The notes: generated by a model not told the origin, from the sequence alone. A DNA stretch of 64,000 nt from Xanthobacteraceae bacterium (GCA_030041005.1 JASHOR010000185.1:1-64000); one strand, 5' to 3'. Positions 34,929-44,739 are shown, numbered from the stretch's first letter. Numbers and translations are program-made.

Positions 34929-36521
34929 ATGAAAGAGCGCCTTTATCTGTTTGACACAACGCTGCGCGATGGCGCGCAGACTAACGGCGTCGACTTTACG
35001 CTCGCTGACAAGCTTGCCATCACCGCGCTGCTCGACGATCTCGGCGTGGACTACGTCGAGGCCGGTTATCCGGGTGCCAATCCGATCGATACGAGCTTCT
35101 TCTCGCAACGCCGCAAGTTGTTGCGCGGCAAGCTCACGGCGTTCGGCATGACGCGGCGGCCCGGCCGCTCCGCGTCCAATGATCCGGGCCTCGTCTCGCT
35201 GCTCGATGCCGAGGCCGACGCCATCTGTTTCGTGGCAAAATCGTGGGATTATCACGTACGCGTCGCGCTTGAGACCACCGAGGAAGAGAATCTCGCCTCG
35301 ATCCGCGACAGCGTGCGTGCCGCCAAGGCCAATGGCCGGGAAGTGCTGCTCGATTGCGAGCATTTCTTCGACGGCTACAAGGCCAACCCCGCCTGTGCGC
35401 TGGCCTGCGCCTTGGCGGCCTACCACGAAGGTGCGCGCTGGATCGTGCTCTGCGACACCAATGGCGGCACGCTGCCGCATGAAATCGGGCGCATTGTCGC
35501 CGAGGTATGCGCGAGGATTCCCGGCGATCACGTCGGCATCCACGCTCACAACGACACCGAGCAGGCGGTGGCCAACACCTTCGCCGCGGTGCGCGCCGGC
35601 GCGCGGCAGATTCAGGGGACGCTGAACGGGCTCGGCGAGCGCTGCGGCAACGCCAACCTCACCTCCATCATCCCGACGCTCAAGCTCAAGCCCGAGTTCG
35701 CGGAAAAATTTGAAATCGGAGTATCGGCGGAAAAGCTGCGCGCTCTCACTCACGTCTCGCGCACGCTCGACGAAATACTCAACCGCGCGCCCGATCGTCA
35801 TGCTCCCTATGTCGGCGAGAGCGCCTTCGCCACCAAGGCTGGCATCCACGCCTCGGCCATCGTCAAGGAGCCGGCGACCTACGAGCATGTGGCGCCGGAG
35901 CTGGTCGGCAACCGGCGCAAGCTTCTCGTCTCCGATCAATCCGGCCGCTCCAACGTGCTCGCCGAATTGGAGCGCATCGGGCTTTCGGTGGACAAAGATG
36001 ATCGCCGCGTCGTGCGCCTGCTCGACGAAGTGAAGGAGCGAGAGGCGATCGGCTATGCCTATGAGGCGGCGGACGCCTCGTTCGAGCTGTTGGCGCGACG
36101 CATGCTCGGCACCGTGCCGAAATTCTTCGATGTGAGCTATTTCGACGTGAAGGTGGAACAGCGTGGCCAAAACGGCAATGCCGAGGTGCTGACGACTGCC
36201 GTGGTGAAGGTCAGGATCGGCAGCGAGATGCTGATCAACGCTGCCGAGGGCAACGGTCCGGTCAATGCGCTCGACGTGGCGCTGCGCAAGGACCTCGGCA
36301 AGTACCAGAAATACATCGACGGTCTGCGGCTGACCGATTACCGCGTGCGCATTCTCAACGGCGGTACCGAGGCAATCACCCGCGTGCTGATCGAGAGCGC
36401 CGACGAAGGCGGCGAGCACTGGACCACGATCGGCGTTTCCTCCAACATCATCGACGCATCGTTCCAGGCGCTGATGGATTCGATTGTCTATAAGCTCGTC
36501 AAATCCGGCGCGCCGGCGTGA
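34929..36521 (+). CDS. cimA: (R)-citramalate synthase
   Basis: Condenses pyruvate and acetyl-CoA on the threonine-independent isoleucine route. The N-terminal DTTLRDGAQTNGVDF (residues 9-23) is characteristic of the CimA/DRE-TIM group. HAHNDTEQAVAN supplies metal-binding His residues, and a C-terminal LeuA-like dimer/regulatory domain follows. The 530 residues fit citramalate synthase better than homocitrate or 2-isopropylmalate synthase. GAGGAGGTAACGG lies 15-25 bases upstream of the ATG. Confidence 0.92.
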   Translation: MKERLYLFDTTLRDGAQTNGVDFTLADKLAITALLDDLGVDYVEAGYPGANPIDTSFFSQRRKLLRGKLTAFGMTRRPGRSASNDPGLVSLLDAEADAICFVAKSWDYHVRVALETTEEENLASIRDSVRAAKANGREVLLDCEHFFDGYKANPACALACALAAYHEGARWIVLCDTNGGTLPHEIGRIVAEVCARIPGDHVGIHAHNDTEQAVANTFAAVRAGARQIQGTLNGLGERCGNANLTSIIPTLKLKPEFAEKFEIGVSAEKLRALTHVSRTLDEILNRAPDRHAPYVGESAFATKAGIHASAIVKEPATYEHVAPELVGNRRKLLVSDQSGRSNVLAELERIGLSVDKDDRRVVRLLDEVKEREAIGYAYEAADASFELLARRMLGTVPKFFDVSYFDVKVEQRGQNGNAEVLTTAVVKVRIGSEMLINAAEGNGPVNALDVALRKDLGKYQKYIDGLRLTDYRVRILNGGTEAITRVLIESADEGGEHWTTIGVSSNIIDASFQALMDSIVYKLVKSGAPA

Positions 36522-36532
36522 GCTTTGAAATA

Positions 36533-36664
36533 TTCCCCTCCCGCTCGTGCGCATAGCGCTGGAAGGGGTTAGGGTGAGGGGTACATTCAGATTCCCCCCA
36601 CCCGGCTTATATCGCTGACGCGATATTTCGCCGACCCTCCCCGCCGCTTCGCAGGGGGGAGGGA
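36533..36664. repeat. Family B palindromic repeat downstream of cimA
   Basis: TTCCCCTCCCGCTCGTGCGC at 36533 and GCAGGGGGGAGGG ending near 36664 flank inner blocks GGGTGAGGGGT and ACCCTCCCCGCCGC. The vocabulary equals the elements at 33827 and 11701. It fills the 160-base gap between cimA and the VOC gene, whose Shine-Dalgarno (AGAGGGGG) lies just downstream. Confidence 0.7.
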
Positions 36665-36681
36665 TGTAAGAGGGGGCCGCG

Positions 36682-37059
36682 ATGATCGATCACATCTCCA
36701 TTCCGGTTCGTGAACTCAAAACATCGGCGCGGTTCTACGATGCGCTGCTCAAGCCTCTCGGCATGACGCGCGTGCGCGAAGCGCCGAAGGCGGTCGGCTA
36801 CGGCAAGACCTATCCGGAGTTCTGGCTCAACGAACGCCCACAGCTCAAGCCGCAGCCCGAAGACAGCGGCTTGCACATCTGCCTGCGTGCGGCGGATGTG
36901 GCGGCGGTAGACGCTTTTCATGCCGCGGCCCTTTCCGCCGGCGCCAAGTCCGATGGCGGGCCCGGCAAGCGCCCGCAATATTCGCGAGCCTATTATGCCG
37001 CCTTCATTCGCGATTGGGACGGCAACCGGATCGAGGCCGTGACGTTTTTGCGCGACTGA
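36682..37059 (+). CDS. VOC-family (glyoxalase-like) protein
   Basis: The 125 residues form one vicinal-oxygen-chelate unit pair: metal His in MIDHISIPVREL (His4), a middle His in GLHICLRAAD and Glu in the final strand GNRIEAVTF. Known members are dioxygenases, lyases or resistance proteins; the substrate cannot be told from the sequence. It converges on the LOG-like gene, three bases away. Confidence 0.88.
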   Translation: MIDHISIPVRELKTSARFYDALLKPLGMTRVREAPKAVGYGKTYPEFWLNERPQLKPQPEDSGLHICLRAADVAAVDAFHAAALSAGAKSDGGPGKRPQYSRAYYAAFIRDWDGNRIEAVTFLRD

Positions 37060-37062
37060 CGG

Positions 37063-37665
37063 CTACAGCCGCTCGGCCGGCACCGCCATCGTCCCCTCGG
37101 TGTCGGTTACGCGGTGCGCGGCCCGACGCATCGCCGGCAGAATGTCCTCGACGCGCTGGGCGACCAGGACATTGACGTCGAGCGCCTGTGGGACGAATTT
37201 TACCGCGCGCATATGGTCAATCAATGTGAGCAGCGGATCCCAATAGGCGTTGATGTTGGCAATGAGGATCGGTTTGTTGTGCCGGCCAAGCTGCACCCAC
37301 GTGAGCTGTTCGACCACCTCTTCCAGCGTTCCGATTCCGCCCGGCAGCGCGACAAAGCCGTCGGCGCGTTCGAACATGATGCGTTTGCGGACATGCATGT
37401 CGGGCGTGACGATCAGCTCTTGCGGCAGCCGACGCGGCCGTTCTCGTTTGGTCAAGAATTCCGGAATGATGCCGGTGACCTCGCCGCCATGATCGAGCAC
37501 GGCATGAGCAAGTGCGCCCATCAGGCCGACGGAACCGCCGCCATAGATCAGGCGCACGTCATTCTCGGCGAGGATTTTGCCGAAGTCCTGCGCTGCGGTG
37601 ATAAAGGCTGGATCGGTACCCGGGCTCGAGCCGCAGTAGACGCAGACCGCGTTGATTTTACTCAT
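37063..37665 (-). CDS. LOG/TIGR00730-family protein (putative nucleoside 5'-monophosphate phosphoribohydrolase)
   Basis: A 200-residue Rossmann-fold protein with the family motif PGGIGTLEEVVEQLTW (residues about 109-124) and GGGSVGLMGALA. Relatives named LOG cleave cytokinin ribotides or AMP; in bacteria most are annotated as generic phosphoribohydrolases. The N-terminus MSKINAVCVYCGSSPGTDPAF is complete. Divergent from the ABC transporter gene. Confidence 0.88.
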   Translation of the reverse strand: MSKINAVCVYCGSSPGTDPAFITAAQDFGKILAENDVRLIYGGGSVGLMGALAHAVLDHGGEVTGIIPEFLTKRERPRRLPQELIVTPDMHVRKRIMFERADGFVALPGGIGTLEEVVEQLTWVQLGRHNKPILIANINAYWDPLLTLIDHMRAVKFVPQALDVNVLVAQRVEDILPAMRRAAHRVTDTEGTMAVPAERL

Positions 37666-37833
37666 GGAGTCGTTCTCATCCCACCGCAGATGTGGCGTTG
37701 ATTCGCGCCCGCCGCAAGCGCTTTGCGCCGAACGGACGAATAGGACGCCCGCGCCGTTGCCGGTGCGTCACGGTGCAAAACACCCTATATGACGCTGGCG
37801 GCGCTGAAGCCGCCGTTCGGGGTGCTCCTGCTG

Positions 37834-39810
37834 ATGACCGATATTCAACGGCCTGCACATTCCCTCAAGCGAGAAATCGGCGGTGGGGGCGGGGCGCTCT
37901 TCTCAACGCTCGTCCATTTGTGGCCCTATATCTGGCCGTCCGACCGGCGCGACCTCAAGGCGCGTGTCGTTGTCGCAACGCTGCTGATCTTCGCCGCCAA
38001 GCTGGCGACAATCGCCGTGCCGTTCACCTTCAAATGGGCGACCGATGCCCTTGCCGGTCACGGCACTGCGCCGATCGGGCCGGACGATGTCATCGCCTGG
38101 GCGCTGGCGACGCCGGTGATGATGACACTTGCCTATGGCGGAATGCGCATCGTCATGGCGAGCCTCACCCAGTCGCGCGACGCCGTTTTCGCCAATGTGG
38201 CGATGAATGCTGTGCGGCGCCTGGCGATGCGTACCTTCGAGCACATGCATCTGCTATCGCTGCGCTTCCATCTCGAACGGCGGACCGGCAGGCTGACGCG
38301 TATCCTGCAGCGCGGTCGCGACGCCATAGAGACGATCGTACGCATGCTGCTGTTGCAACTCCTTCCGACCATCGTCGAGGTCGTGCTGGTTGCCTGGGTG
38401 CTCCTGTTTCACTTCGACTGGCGCTATTTGGCCGTCATCGTCGCGACGGTCGTGCTCTATATCGGCTATACCTTTTGGGCGACCGAGTGGCGGATGGGCA
38501 TTCGCCGCGACATGAACGCGAGCGACAACGATGCCAATGCCAAGGCGATCGATTCGCTGCTCAACTACGAGACGGTAAAATATTTCTCAGCCGAAGGGCG
38601 CGAGGGCGAGCGCTACGACCGGGCCATGGCGAGTTACGAGGATGCGAGCGTGCGCGCCTACGTGTCGCTTACGGTGCTCAATGCCGGCCAGGCCATCGTA
38701 TTCACCATCGGGCTCTGCGCCGCCATGGTGCTGTGTGCGTACGGCATTGAGCGTGGCACCAACACGGTCGGCGATTTCGTCATGATCAACGCCATGATGA
38801 TCCAGCTCTATCAGCCGCTCAATTTCATGGGCATGGTCTACCGCGAGATCAGGCAGGCGGTGATCGACATCGAAAACATGTTCGCGATGCTGTCGCGCAA
38901 GCCCGAGATCGAGGACCGGCCGGGCGCGCGGCCATTGCAGGTCCGTGCGGGCAATATCCGTTTCGAAAACGTCTCGTTCGCTTACGAGCCGGCGCGGCCA
39001 ATTCTCAAAGGGCTGAGCTTCGACATCGCGGCCGGACACACGATTGCCATCGTCGGCCCTTCCGGGGCCGGCAAATCGACGATCTCGCGGCTCCTGTTCC
39101 GCTTCTATGACGTCACCGGCGGCCGCATCCTGATCGACGGGCAGGATATACGCGATGTGACGCAGGCTTCGTTGCGCGCCTCAATCGGCATGGTGCCGCA
39201 AGACACCGTGCTGTTCAACGATACGATCCGCTACAATATCCGCTACGGCCGCTGGAGCGCGAGCGACGCGGAGATTGAGGAGGCGGCGCGGCTCGCGCAG
39301 ATCGACACTTTCATCCGTCTCGCGCCCAAGGGCTACGAGACAGAAGTGGGCGAGCGCGGGCTCAAACTCTCCGGCGGCGAAAAGCAGCGCGTCGCCATCG
39401 CTCGCACCATCCTCAAAGGCCCGCCCATCCTTGTGCTCGACGAAGCGACCTCGGCGCTCGACAGCCACACCGAACGGGACATTCAGGACGCGCTTGACCG
39501 CGTCGCCAGGAACCGCACGACGCTGGTCATCGCCCACCGGCTCTCGACCATCGTCGGCGCCGATCAGATTCTCGTCATCGACAAGGGCGCGATTGTCGAG
39601 CGCGGCACCCACGAGCAGTTGCTAGCCCACGGCGGCCTTTATGCCAGCATGTGGAACCGCCAGCGCGAGGCGCAAATGGCGCGCGAAATTCTCGAGGAGA
39701 CCGGCGAAGACGAACCCATTGCGCCGGACCGTCATCCGTCCGGTGTCGAAGAGGAACTGGTTGCTGCCGCCGATGCTGCGGACCAGGTTGCCGCAGATGC
39801 AGCGGAGTAG
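37834..39810 (+). CDS. Atm1-type ABC transporter (permease-ATPase fusion)
   Basis: Half-transporter exporting a glutathione-linked sulfur/metal species, by analogy with Atm1/NaAtm1. An N-terminal six-helix permease domain (about residues 30-320) contains MNASDNDANAKAIDSLLNYETVKYF, a segment diagnostic of the Atm1 family. The ATPase domain follows with Walker A GPSGAGKST, signature LSGGEKQRVA, and Walker B PILVLDEATSALD. It ends with an acidic tail. The start is uncertain: ATG 37834 (658 residues) or ATG 37789 (673). No Shine-Dalgarno settles it. Confidence 0.93.
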   Translation: MTDIQRPAHSLKREIGGGGGALFSTLVHLWPYIWPSDRRDLKARVVVATLLIFAAKLATIAVPFTFKWATDALAGHGTAPIGPDDVIAWALATPVMMTLAYGGMRIVMASLTQSRDAVFANVAMNAVRRLAMRTFEHMHLLSLRFHLERRTGRLTRILQRGRDAIETIVRMLLLQLLPTIVEVVLVAWVLLFHFDWRYLAVIVATVVLYIGYTFWATEWRMGIRRDMNASDNDANAKAIDSLLNYETVKYFSAEGREGERYDRAMASYEDASVRAYVSLTVLNAGQAIVFTIGLCAAMVLCAYGIERGTNTVGDFVMINAMMIQLYQPLNFMGMVYREIRQAVIDIENMFAMLSRKPEIEDRPGARPLQVRAGNIRFENVSFAYEPARPILKGLSFDIAAGHTIAIVGPSGAGKSTISRLLFRFYDVTGGRILIDGQDIRDVTQASLRASIGMVPQDTVLFNDTIRYNIRYGRWSASDAEIEEAARLAQIDTFIRLAPKGYETEVGERGLKLSGGEKQRVAIARTILKGPPILVLDEATSALDSHTERDIQDALDRVARNRTTLVIAHRLSTIVGADQILVIDKGAIVERGTHEQLLAHGGLYASMWNRQREAQMAREILEETGEDEPIAPDRHPSGVEEELVAAADAADQVAADAAE

Positions 39811-39885
39811 GGAGCGTAGGCGCTATTCAATCATTCCCCTGTATCCAATGGGGAGGGGAAAGTTCAGTTGCCGGGTTGATTTCGC

Positions 39886-40587
39886 ATGTCAGTGATCAAG
39901 TCCATCCGTTCGCAGTTTTCCCCCATCCATCCGCAGGGCTACCCCTTCGTCGGCGGCTTTGCGCTGGTGAGCCTGATCCTGTTCTGGCTGTGGTCGCCGC
40001 TTGGCTGGCTCGGCACGCTGGCCACGCTGTGGTGCGCGTATTTCTTTCGCGACCCGGCGCGCGTGACGCCGGTGCGCGACGGCATCGTTGTTGCGCCGGC
40101 AGACGGCCGCATCAGCCAGATCGTCAATGCCGCGCCGCCGCAGGAACTGGCGCTGGGCGCCCGGCCGCTGCCGCGCGTTTCCATATTCATGAGCGTGTTC
40201 AATTGCCACGTGAATCGCAGTCCGGTCGGCGGGCGCGTTGAGCGTATCGCCTATCGCGCCGGCAAATTCCTGAGCGCCGACCTCGACAAGGCGAGCGAAT
40301 ACAATGAGCGCAATGCCTTCGTCATCGCCACGGCGACGGGAACTCGCATCGCGGTGATCCAGATCGCCGGCCTTGTGGCGCGGCGAATCGTACCGTTCGT
40401 GCGCGAGGGCGAAGCGGTGGCCGCCGGCCAGCGCATCGGCATGATCCGTTTCGGGTCGCGGGTCGATGTGTATCTTCCCGAGGGCACCCGGCCGCTCGTC
40501 GCCGAAGGCCAGGTGGCCACCGCAGGGGAGACTGTTATCGCCGATTTCAGGGCGGCTGAACCGGGCCGGACATTCCGCGTGACCTGA
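39886..40587 (+). CDS. psd: Phosphatidylserine decarboxylase
   Basis: Inner-membrane enzyme making phosphatidylethanolamine. It is the short proteobacterial form (233 residues) with one membrane-anchor segment ([21 protein letters not shown]). The self-cleavage site is Gly190-Ser191 in [11 protein letters not shown], which yields the pyruvoyl cofactor. [11 protein letters not shown] is also diagnostic. pssA follows on the same strand, so the pair makes the PS-to-PE branch. A mini-palindrome (TTCCCCT ... AGGGGAA, about 39834-39863) precedes it. Confidence 0.95.
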   Translation: MSVIKSIRSQFSPIHPQGYPFVGGFALVSLILFWLWSPLGWLGTLATLWCAYFFRDPARVTPVRDGIVVAPADGRISQIVNAAPPQELALGARPLPRVSIFMSVFNCHVNRSPVGGRVERIAYRAGKFLSADLDKASEYNERNAFVIATATGTRIAVIQIAGLVARRIVPFVREGEAVAAGQRIGMIRFGSRVDVYLPEGTRPLVAEGQVATAGETVIADFRAAEPGRTFRVT

Positions 40588-40726
40588 GATGCAGGCGCCG
40601 CCCTGGACGGCCCTGAGCGGCTCTTGGCGCGTCGCGCCGTCTGTCGTCGTCTTTGGCGGGCCGCAAGCGGTCCGGCGCGACGGCTACCGATGGCGGCCGT
40701 CGTTCGACACGTCTATATTGTCCCCC

Positions 40727-41626
40727 ATGGCCGCCGATCAGCCCCATTTTGACTCGCCGCGAAGGCCTCGTTTGAGGCGCCGACGCTTCCGTCGCATCCC
40801 GGTGCGCATTCTGCTCCCCAATGTCGTGACGCTGTTGGCGCTTTGCGCCGGACTGACCTCAATCCGAATGGCGTTCGAGGATCGTTACGGTCTTGCTTTG
40901 GCGGCAATCGTGTTCGCGGCCATTCTCGATGCCATCGACGGTCGTCTCGCCCGTCTCCTCAAGGGAACTTCGCGGTTTGGCGCAGAACTCGACAGTCTGT
41001 CGGATTTCGTCAATTTCGGTGTGGCTCCCGCGCTCATCCTCTACTTTTGGGGTCTGCACGACCTGAAATCGGCTGGCTGGATCGCGGCCATGGTCTTTGC
41101 GATCTGCGCCGGGCTTCGTCTCGCGCGCTTCAACGTCATGCTGGACGATCCGGATCAACCGGCTTGGGCCAGCAACTTCTTCGTCGGTGTGCCGGCGCCG
41201 GCCGGTGCCATCACCGTGCTGCTGCCGATCTATGCCTCCTTTCTCGGGCTTCCTCGCAGCGGTGTTCTGATCTGGTTGACCATGATCTACACGCTCGGTG
41301 TCGGCTCGCTGATGGTCTCGCGGCTGCCGGTCTTTTCCGGCAAACGCGTCGGCACTCGCGTGACCCCCGAACTGGTCGGGCCGCTCATCGTCCTCGTGGT
41401 GGCGTTCTTTGCGCTGCTCATCGCCTACCCGTGGGAACTGCTTACGGTGGGGACGCTGGCCTACCTCGCGAGCCTGCCATTCGGCTGGTTGTCCTATCGC
41501 GGATATCAGCAGAGATCGCGCAAGAGTGGGGCCGAAGCGCTTCCGCCCGGCCGTCATCCCTCCACCGTCAGCACTGGGTTCGGCCACGCTGCGGACGATG
41601 AGGAGCGGCCATCGCGACTGAATTGA
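40727..41626 (+). CDS. pssA: CDP-diacylglycerol-serine O-phosphatidyltransferase
   Basis: Integral membrane CDP-alcohol phosphatidyltransferase. The motif D-x2-D-G-x2-A-R-x8-G-x3-D-x3-D is met exactly by Asp68, Asp71, Gly72, Ala75, Arg76, Gly85, Asp89 and Asp93. The ATG at 40727 gives MAADQPHFDSPRRPRLRRRR, a basic N-terminus as in relatives; the open frame 46 codons upstream is not supported. The 299 residues have about seven hydrophobic segments. It is the upstream enzyme of Psd. Confidence 0.94.
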   Translation: MAADQPHFDSPRRPRLRRRRFRRIPVRILLPNVVTLLALCAGLTSIRMAFEDRYGLALAAIVFAAILDAIDGRLARLLKGTSRFGAELDSLSDFVNFGVAPALILYFWGLHDLKSAGWIAAMVFAICAGLRLARFNVMLDDPDQPAWASNFFVGVPAPAGAITVLLPIYASFLGLPRSGVLIWLTMIYTLGVGSLMVSRLPVFSGKRVGTRVTPELVGPLIVLVVAFFALLIAYPWELLTVGTLAYLASLPFGWLSYRGYQQRSRKSGAEALPPGRHPSTVSTGFGHAADDEERPSRLN

Positions 41627-41706
41627 GTAGCGCGCCGCGCTGCTGCCGATGGCGATTGAGCGGCATGCCTCTGCGCCGGCGCGCCGATGGCCTCATTGCA
41701 AAACGT

Positions 41707-42483
41707 TCAACCTTTCAGCACCTTCATCGCGGCGGCCGCGCCGGCGCGCAGCATTGCCAGATCGCTCGATACCGCAAGAAATTTCACGCCGCGTTTGGCC
41801 AGTTCCGCGGCGCGCTGCGCGGAATGGCAATAGGCGCCCGGAATCTTCTTCGCCTTTTGCGAAGCGGCAATCATGACATCGAGATGGCTGTCCACCTCCT
41901 TCGACAGCGGATCGATGTTCTTCCCTTCCGATAGCGCGATCGACAGATCGGAGGGACCAAGGAAGAAGCCGTCGATGCCGGGCGTGCTGATAATCGCCTC
42001 GAAGTTCTGTAGCGCGGTCCGGGTTTCGATCATGGCGAGCGCGACAACATAATGGTTGGCCTCGCGGAGGTAGCTTGTCATTTCGGAGACGCCGCCAAGC
42101 GTCATGGCGCGGTGAGGGCCCCAACTGCGCTCGCCCACCGGCGGAAACTTGGCCGCGGCGGCAAATGCCCGCGCATCGGCGACCGTGTTGATCATTGGCG
42201 CGATTATACCCTCGGCGCCAAAGTCGAGTGCGCGGCTCACCATCGCAAAATCGCCGAGCGGCACGCGGACGATCGGCGCGGCGCCGCCCTGCCGGACGGC
42301 GGCGATGCCGGCGAGTATGCCGCCGACGTCCCACAAGCCGTGCTGGCTTTCGATCGTCACCGCCGGAAAGCCGTCGCGCGCCAGCGTTTCGGCGACGAGC
42401 GGATAGGGCAGGCCGCACCAGGCGCTGAATACGACTTCCCCGGCGGCTAGCTTTTGAGCAAGAGTGAACGCGGTTGTGGCCAT
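41707..42483 (-). CDS. HpcH/HpaI-family aldolase
   Basis: The 258-residue class II (metal-dependent) aldolase of the HpaI/GarL group has WCGLPYPLVAETLARDGFPAVTIESQHG (substrate-binding region), MIETRTALQNFEAI (metal Glu) and GIDGFFLGPSDLSIALS (metal Asp and the family signature). It probably condenses or cleaves a 4-hydroxy-2-oxo acid with pyruvate; the natural substrate is unknown. It follows the DUF1476 gene by 36 bases on the same strand. Confidence 0.9.
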   Translation of the reverse strand: MATTAFTLAQKLAAGEVVFSAWCGLPYPLVAETLARDGFPAVTIESQHGLWDVGGILAGIAAVRQGGAAPIVRVPLGDFAMVSRALDFGAEGIIAPMINTVADARAFAAAAKFPPVGERSWGPHRAMTLGGVSEMTSYLREANHYVVALAMIETRTALQNFEAIISTPGIDGFFLGPSDLSIALSEGKNIDPLSKEVDSHLDVMIAASQKAKKIPGAYCHSAQRAAELAKRGVKFLAVSSDLAMLRAGAAAAMKVLKG

Positions 42484-42519
42484 GGAATATCGCTCTTTGG
42501 CGACGGCGAAGCTTGCCGT

Positions 42520-42846
42520 CTATTTGCTTCCGGTCTTGATGTCTGCGATTGCCTTGGCCATCAGCTCGGTCATTTGCCGGACAATCTGATGGTCGGACTG
42601 GGCAACGCCGTTGGCGTCGAAATCCTTGCGAATCTTGCTTCTGACGTCGGCCTCGCCGCCGTCTTCGAACGCCGACATGACGACGGACAGGGCGTAACTA
42701 TCCGCCTCGGCACCATTTAAACCGAGCTTTTCCGCAGCCCATAGCCCGAGCTGCTTGTTGCGACGCGCCGTCGCTCTGAAGCGAAGTTCCTCATCATGCG
42801 CGAATTGCTGCTCGAAGGCCTCTTCGCGCTTGTCGAACGTGGTCAT
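42520..42846 (-). CDS. DUF1476 protein, F1-ATPase inhibitor (zeta subunit type)
   Basis: The 108 residues start [36 protein letters not shown], the DUF1476 signature. In Paracoccus denitrificans this family is the zeta subunit that inhibits ATP hydrolysis by F1FO through its N-terminal region, so the same role is expected here. ATG 42846 is the start. Divergent from purC and adjacent to the HpaI-type aldolase. atp12 in this window serves the same enzyme. Confidence 0.93.
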   Translation of the reverse strand: MTTFDKREEAFEQQFAHDEELRFRATARRNKQLGLWAAEKLGLNGAEADSYALSVVMSAFEDGGEADVRSKIRKDFDANGVAQSDHQIVRQMTELMAKAIADIKTGSK

Positions 42847-43091
42847 GCCCTCGGCCTCGGGATGTCTTGGACACGGTACGCCTGCGGGCCTTGCATATCG
42901 AGCATGGTCCGTCAAGGCAACCGGGATCGCGCGGCGACATCGCCGTTGCAGCGAGCGGCGCGCGGGTCTATGTCGATTGTGCTCCGCGTCGCCATCGGTT
43001 AGCTTCAATACGCGGAGGGGCCGCTGCGTCTAGTCGAGCCGCCCGTGTCCGCCGCCGCGGATCTCGAACCGAAAATGGAGCCACGGCAACA

Positions 43092-43889
43092 ATGGATTTC
43101 ACCAAGCAACGGTACACGCCGATGAGCCGCCGTCGCCGCATCTACGAAGGCAAGGCAAAGGTCCTCTATGAGGGGCCTGAACCGGGAACTCTGATCCAGC
43201 ATTTCAAGGACGACGCCACTGCCTTCAACGCCAAGAAGCATCAGGTGATCGAGGGCAAGGGCGTCCTCAACAACCGCATCTCCGAATACGTCTTCCAGCA
43301 CTTGAACGACATCGGCGTGCCGACGCATTTCATCCGCCGGCTCAACATGCGCGAGCAGCTCATTCGCGAGGTCGAGATTATTCCGCTCGAAGTCTGCGTG
43401 CGCAATGTCGCTGCGGGTTCGCTGTCGACGCGGCTCGGGATCGAGGAGGGCACTCAACTGCCGCGATCGATCATCGAATTCTACTACAAGAACGATCAAC
43501 TCAACGATCCGATGGTGTCGGAGGAGCACATCACCGCGTTCGGCTGGGCGACCCCGCAAGAGATCGACGACATCATGTCGCTCGCGATCCGCGTCAACGA
43601 CTTCCTCTCCGGGCTGTTTCTCGGCGTCGGCATTCGTCTCGTGGATTTCAAGATGGAAACCGGCCGGCTCTGGGAGAACGATCTCATGCGGATCGTCGTC
43701 GCCGACGAGATTTCTCCCGATTCGTGCCGGCTGTGGGATATCAAATCGAACGAGAAGCTCGACAAGGATCGCTTCCGCCGTGATCTCGGTGGCCTGCTCG
43801 AAGCCTATACGGAGGTTGCCAAGCGGCTGGGCATCATGAGCGAGAACGAGCGGCCTCAGGGCACCGGTCCGGTGCTGGTCAAGGGCTGA
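43092..43889 (+). CDS. purC: Phosphoribosylaminoimidazole-succinocarboxamide synthase
   Basis: SAICAR synthase of de novo purine synthesis. The core runs from [20 protein letters not shown] (ATP-binding loop) through [13 protein letters not shown] to LPLE-type segments ([19 protein letters not shown]) and DFKMETGRL. The ATG at 43092 has GGAG 11 bases upstream and gives [23 protein letters not shown] 43122 ([10 protein letters not shown]) is the start used in some relatives. 255-265 residues, normal. First gene of the purine block. Confidence 0.95.
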   Translation: MDFTKQRYTPMSRRRRIYEGKAKVLYEGPEPGTLIQHFKDDATAFNAKKHQVIEGKGVLNNRISEYVFQHLNDIGVPTHFIRRLNMREQLIREVEIIPLEVCVRNVAAGSLSTRLGIEEGTQLPRSIIEFYYKNDQLNDPMVSEEHITAFGWATPQEIDDIMSLAIRVNDFLSGLFLGVGIRLVDFKMETGRLWENDLMRIVVADEISPDSCRLWDIKSNEKLDKDRFRRDLGGLLEAYTEVAKRLGIMSENERPQGTGPVLVKG

Positions 43890-43925
43890 AGGCGCAGATA
43901 TCGCTGTTCGCGCCTCGGCAACTCA

Positions 43926-44654
43926 ATGCCCAAGCAGCACACCGTCGGTCTTGTCGTTCCGTTCGCCAGGGACGAGGTCCCTTACGAGGGGCCGATCATG
44001 TATCCGGGTGTGCGCTTCATCCCGCGCGGGGTCGGCGTGCGTGCGCTCACGCCCGAGGGCTACGAGCCGGCCTGGAACGCGATCCTGCCCGCGGCTGACC
44101 ATCTGGCCGCGCAGGGCGTCGAGGCGATCATGGTGATCGGCACGTCGCTGACGTTCTATCGCGGCCCCGCGGCGCACGCCCGGCTGCTCAAGGAACTGCG
44201 GCAAAGGACCGGGCTGCCGGTCAGCACCATGAGCCAAGCGATCATCGACGGGCTGCGCGAAGTGGGCGCCCGACGCATCGCAGTCGCCACTGCTTACACG
44301 GATGCCGTCAACCGGCGGCTGAAGGAACTTCTGGCCGCCGCTGACATCGAGGTGCTTTCGCTCGAATGCTTCGACCTGCTCGAGTTCGGGGGGCCGGGCA
44401 AGAAGAGCGAGGCCGATATCATCGCGCTCAGCGACAGCGCGGTCGAGCGTGCCGGCGACCCCGAAGGACTCCTGATCTCCTGCGGCGGATTGCGCACGCT
44501 CGGTGTGGCGAAGCCGCTTGAAGAACGCCACGGCATCCCGGTCGTATCGTCGGCGACCGCGGCGTTCTGGGCAGCCATGCGGCTTGTGGGCGAGAGCGGG
44601 CAAATCAGCGGCTACGGCCGGCTGTTCGAACAGGCCCGGGAGCCGGTACAGTAA
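43926..44654 (+). CDS. Arylmalonate decarboxylase homologue (Asp/Glu racemase superfamily)
   Basis: The 242 residues resemble Bordetella arylmalonate decarboxylase over their whole length: TPEGYEPAW, VIGTSLTFYRG, TTMS-like STMSQAIIDGLR, VATAYTDAVN, SCGGLRTLG and GYGRLFEQ. In that enzyme Cys188 is the proton donor, Gly74 replaces the second Cys of the racemases, and Thr75, Ser76 and Tyr126 form the dioxyanion hole. Here the matching residues are Cys186, Gly72, Thr73, Ser74 and Tyr124, so cofactor-free decarboxylation of a substituted malonate is the best guess. The gene lies between purC and purS, 36 bases after purC. Confidence 0.85.
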   Translation: MPKQHTVGLVVPFARDEVPYEGPIMYPGVRFIPRGVGVRALTPEGYEPAWNAILPAADHLAAQGVEAIMVIGTSLTFYRGPAAHARLLKELRQRTGLPVSTMSQAIIDGLREVGARRIAVATAYTDAVNRRLKELLAAADIEVLSLECFDLLEFGGPGKKSEADIIALSDSAVERAGDPEGLLISCGGLRTLGVAKPLEERHGIPVVSSATAAFWAAMRLVGESGQISGYGRLFEQAREPVQ

Positions 44655-44739
44655 TCCCGACAGACCGGTTGCGATTGCGCCGATTCATCCATATTGAATG
44701 GATGCTGGTCGGATTTATCTAAGTCTGGGACATGCTGCG

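Noticed and set aside
41707-42846. HpaI-type aldolase and DUF1476 as a functional pair
   Set aside because: They are 36 bases apart on one strand but have unrelated known roles; adjacency alone is not enough.
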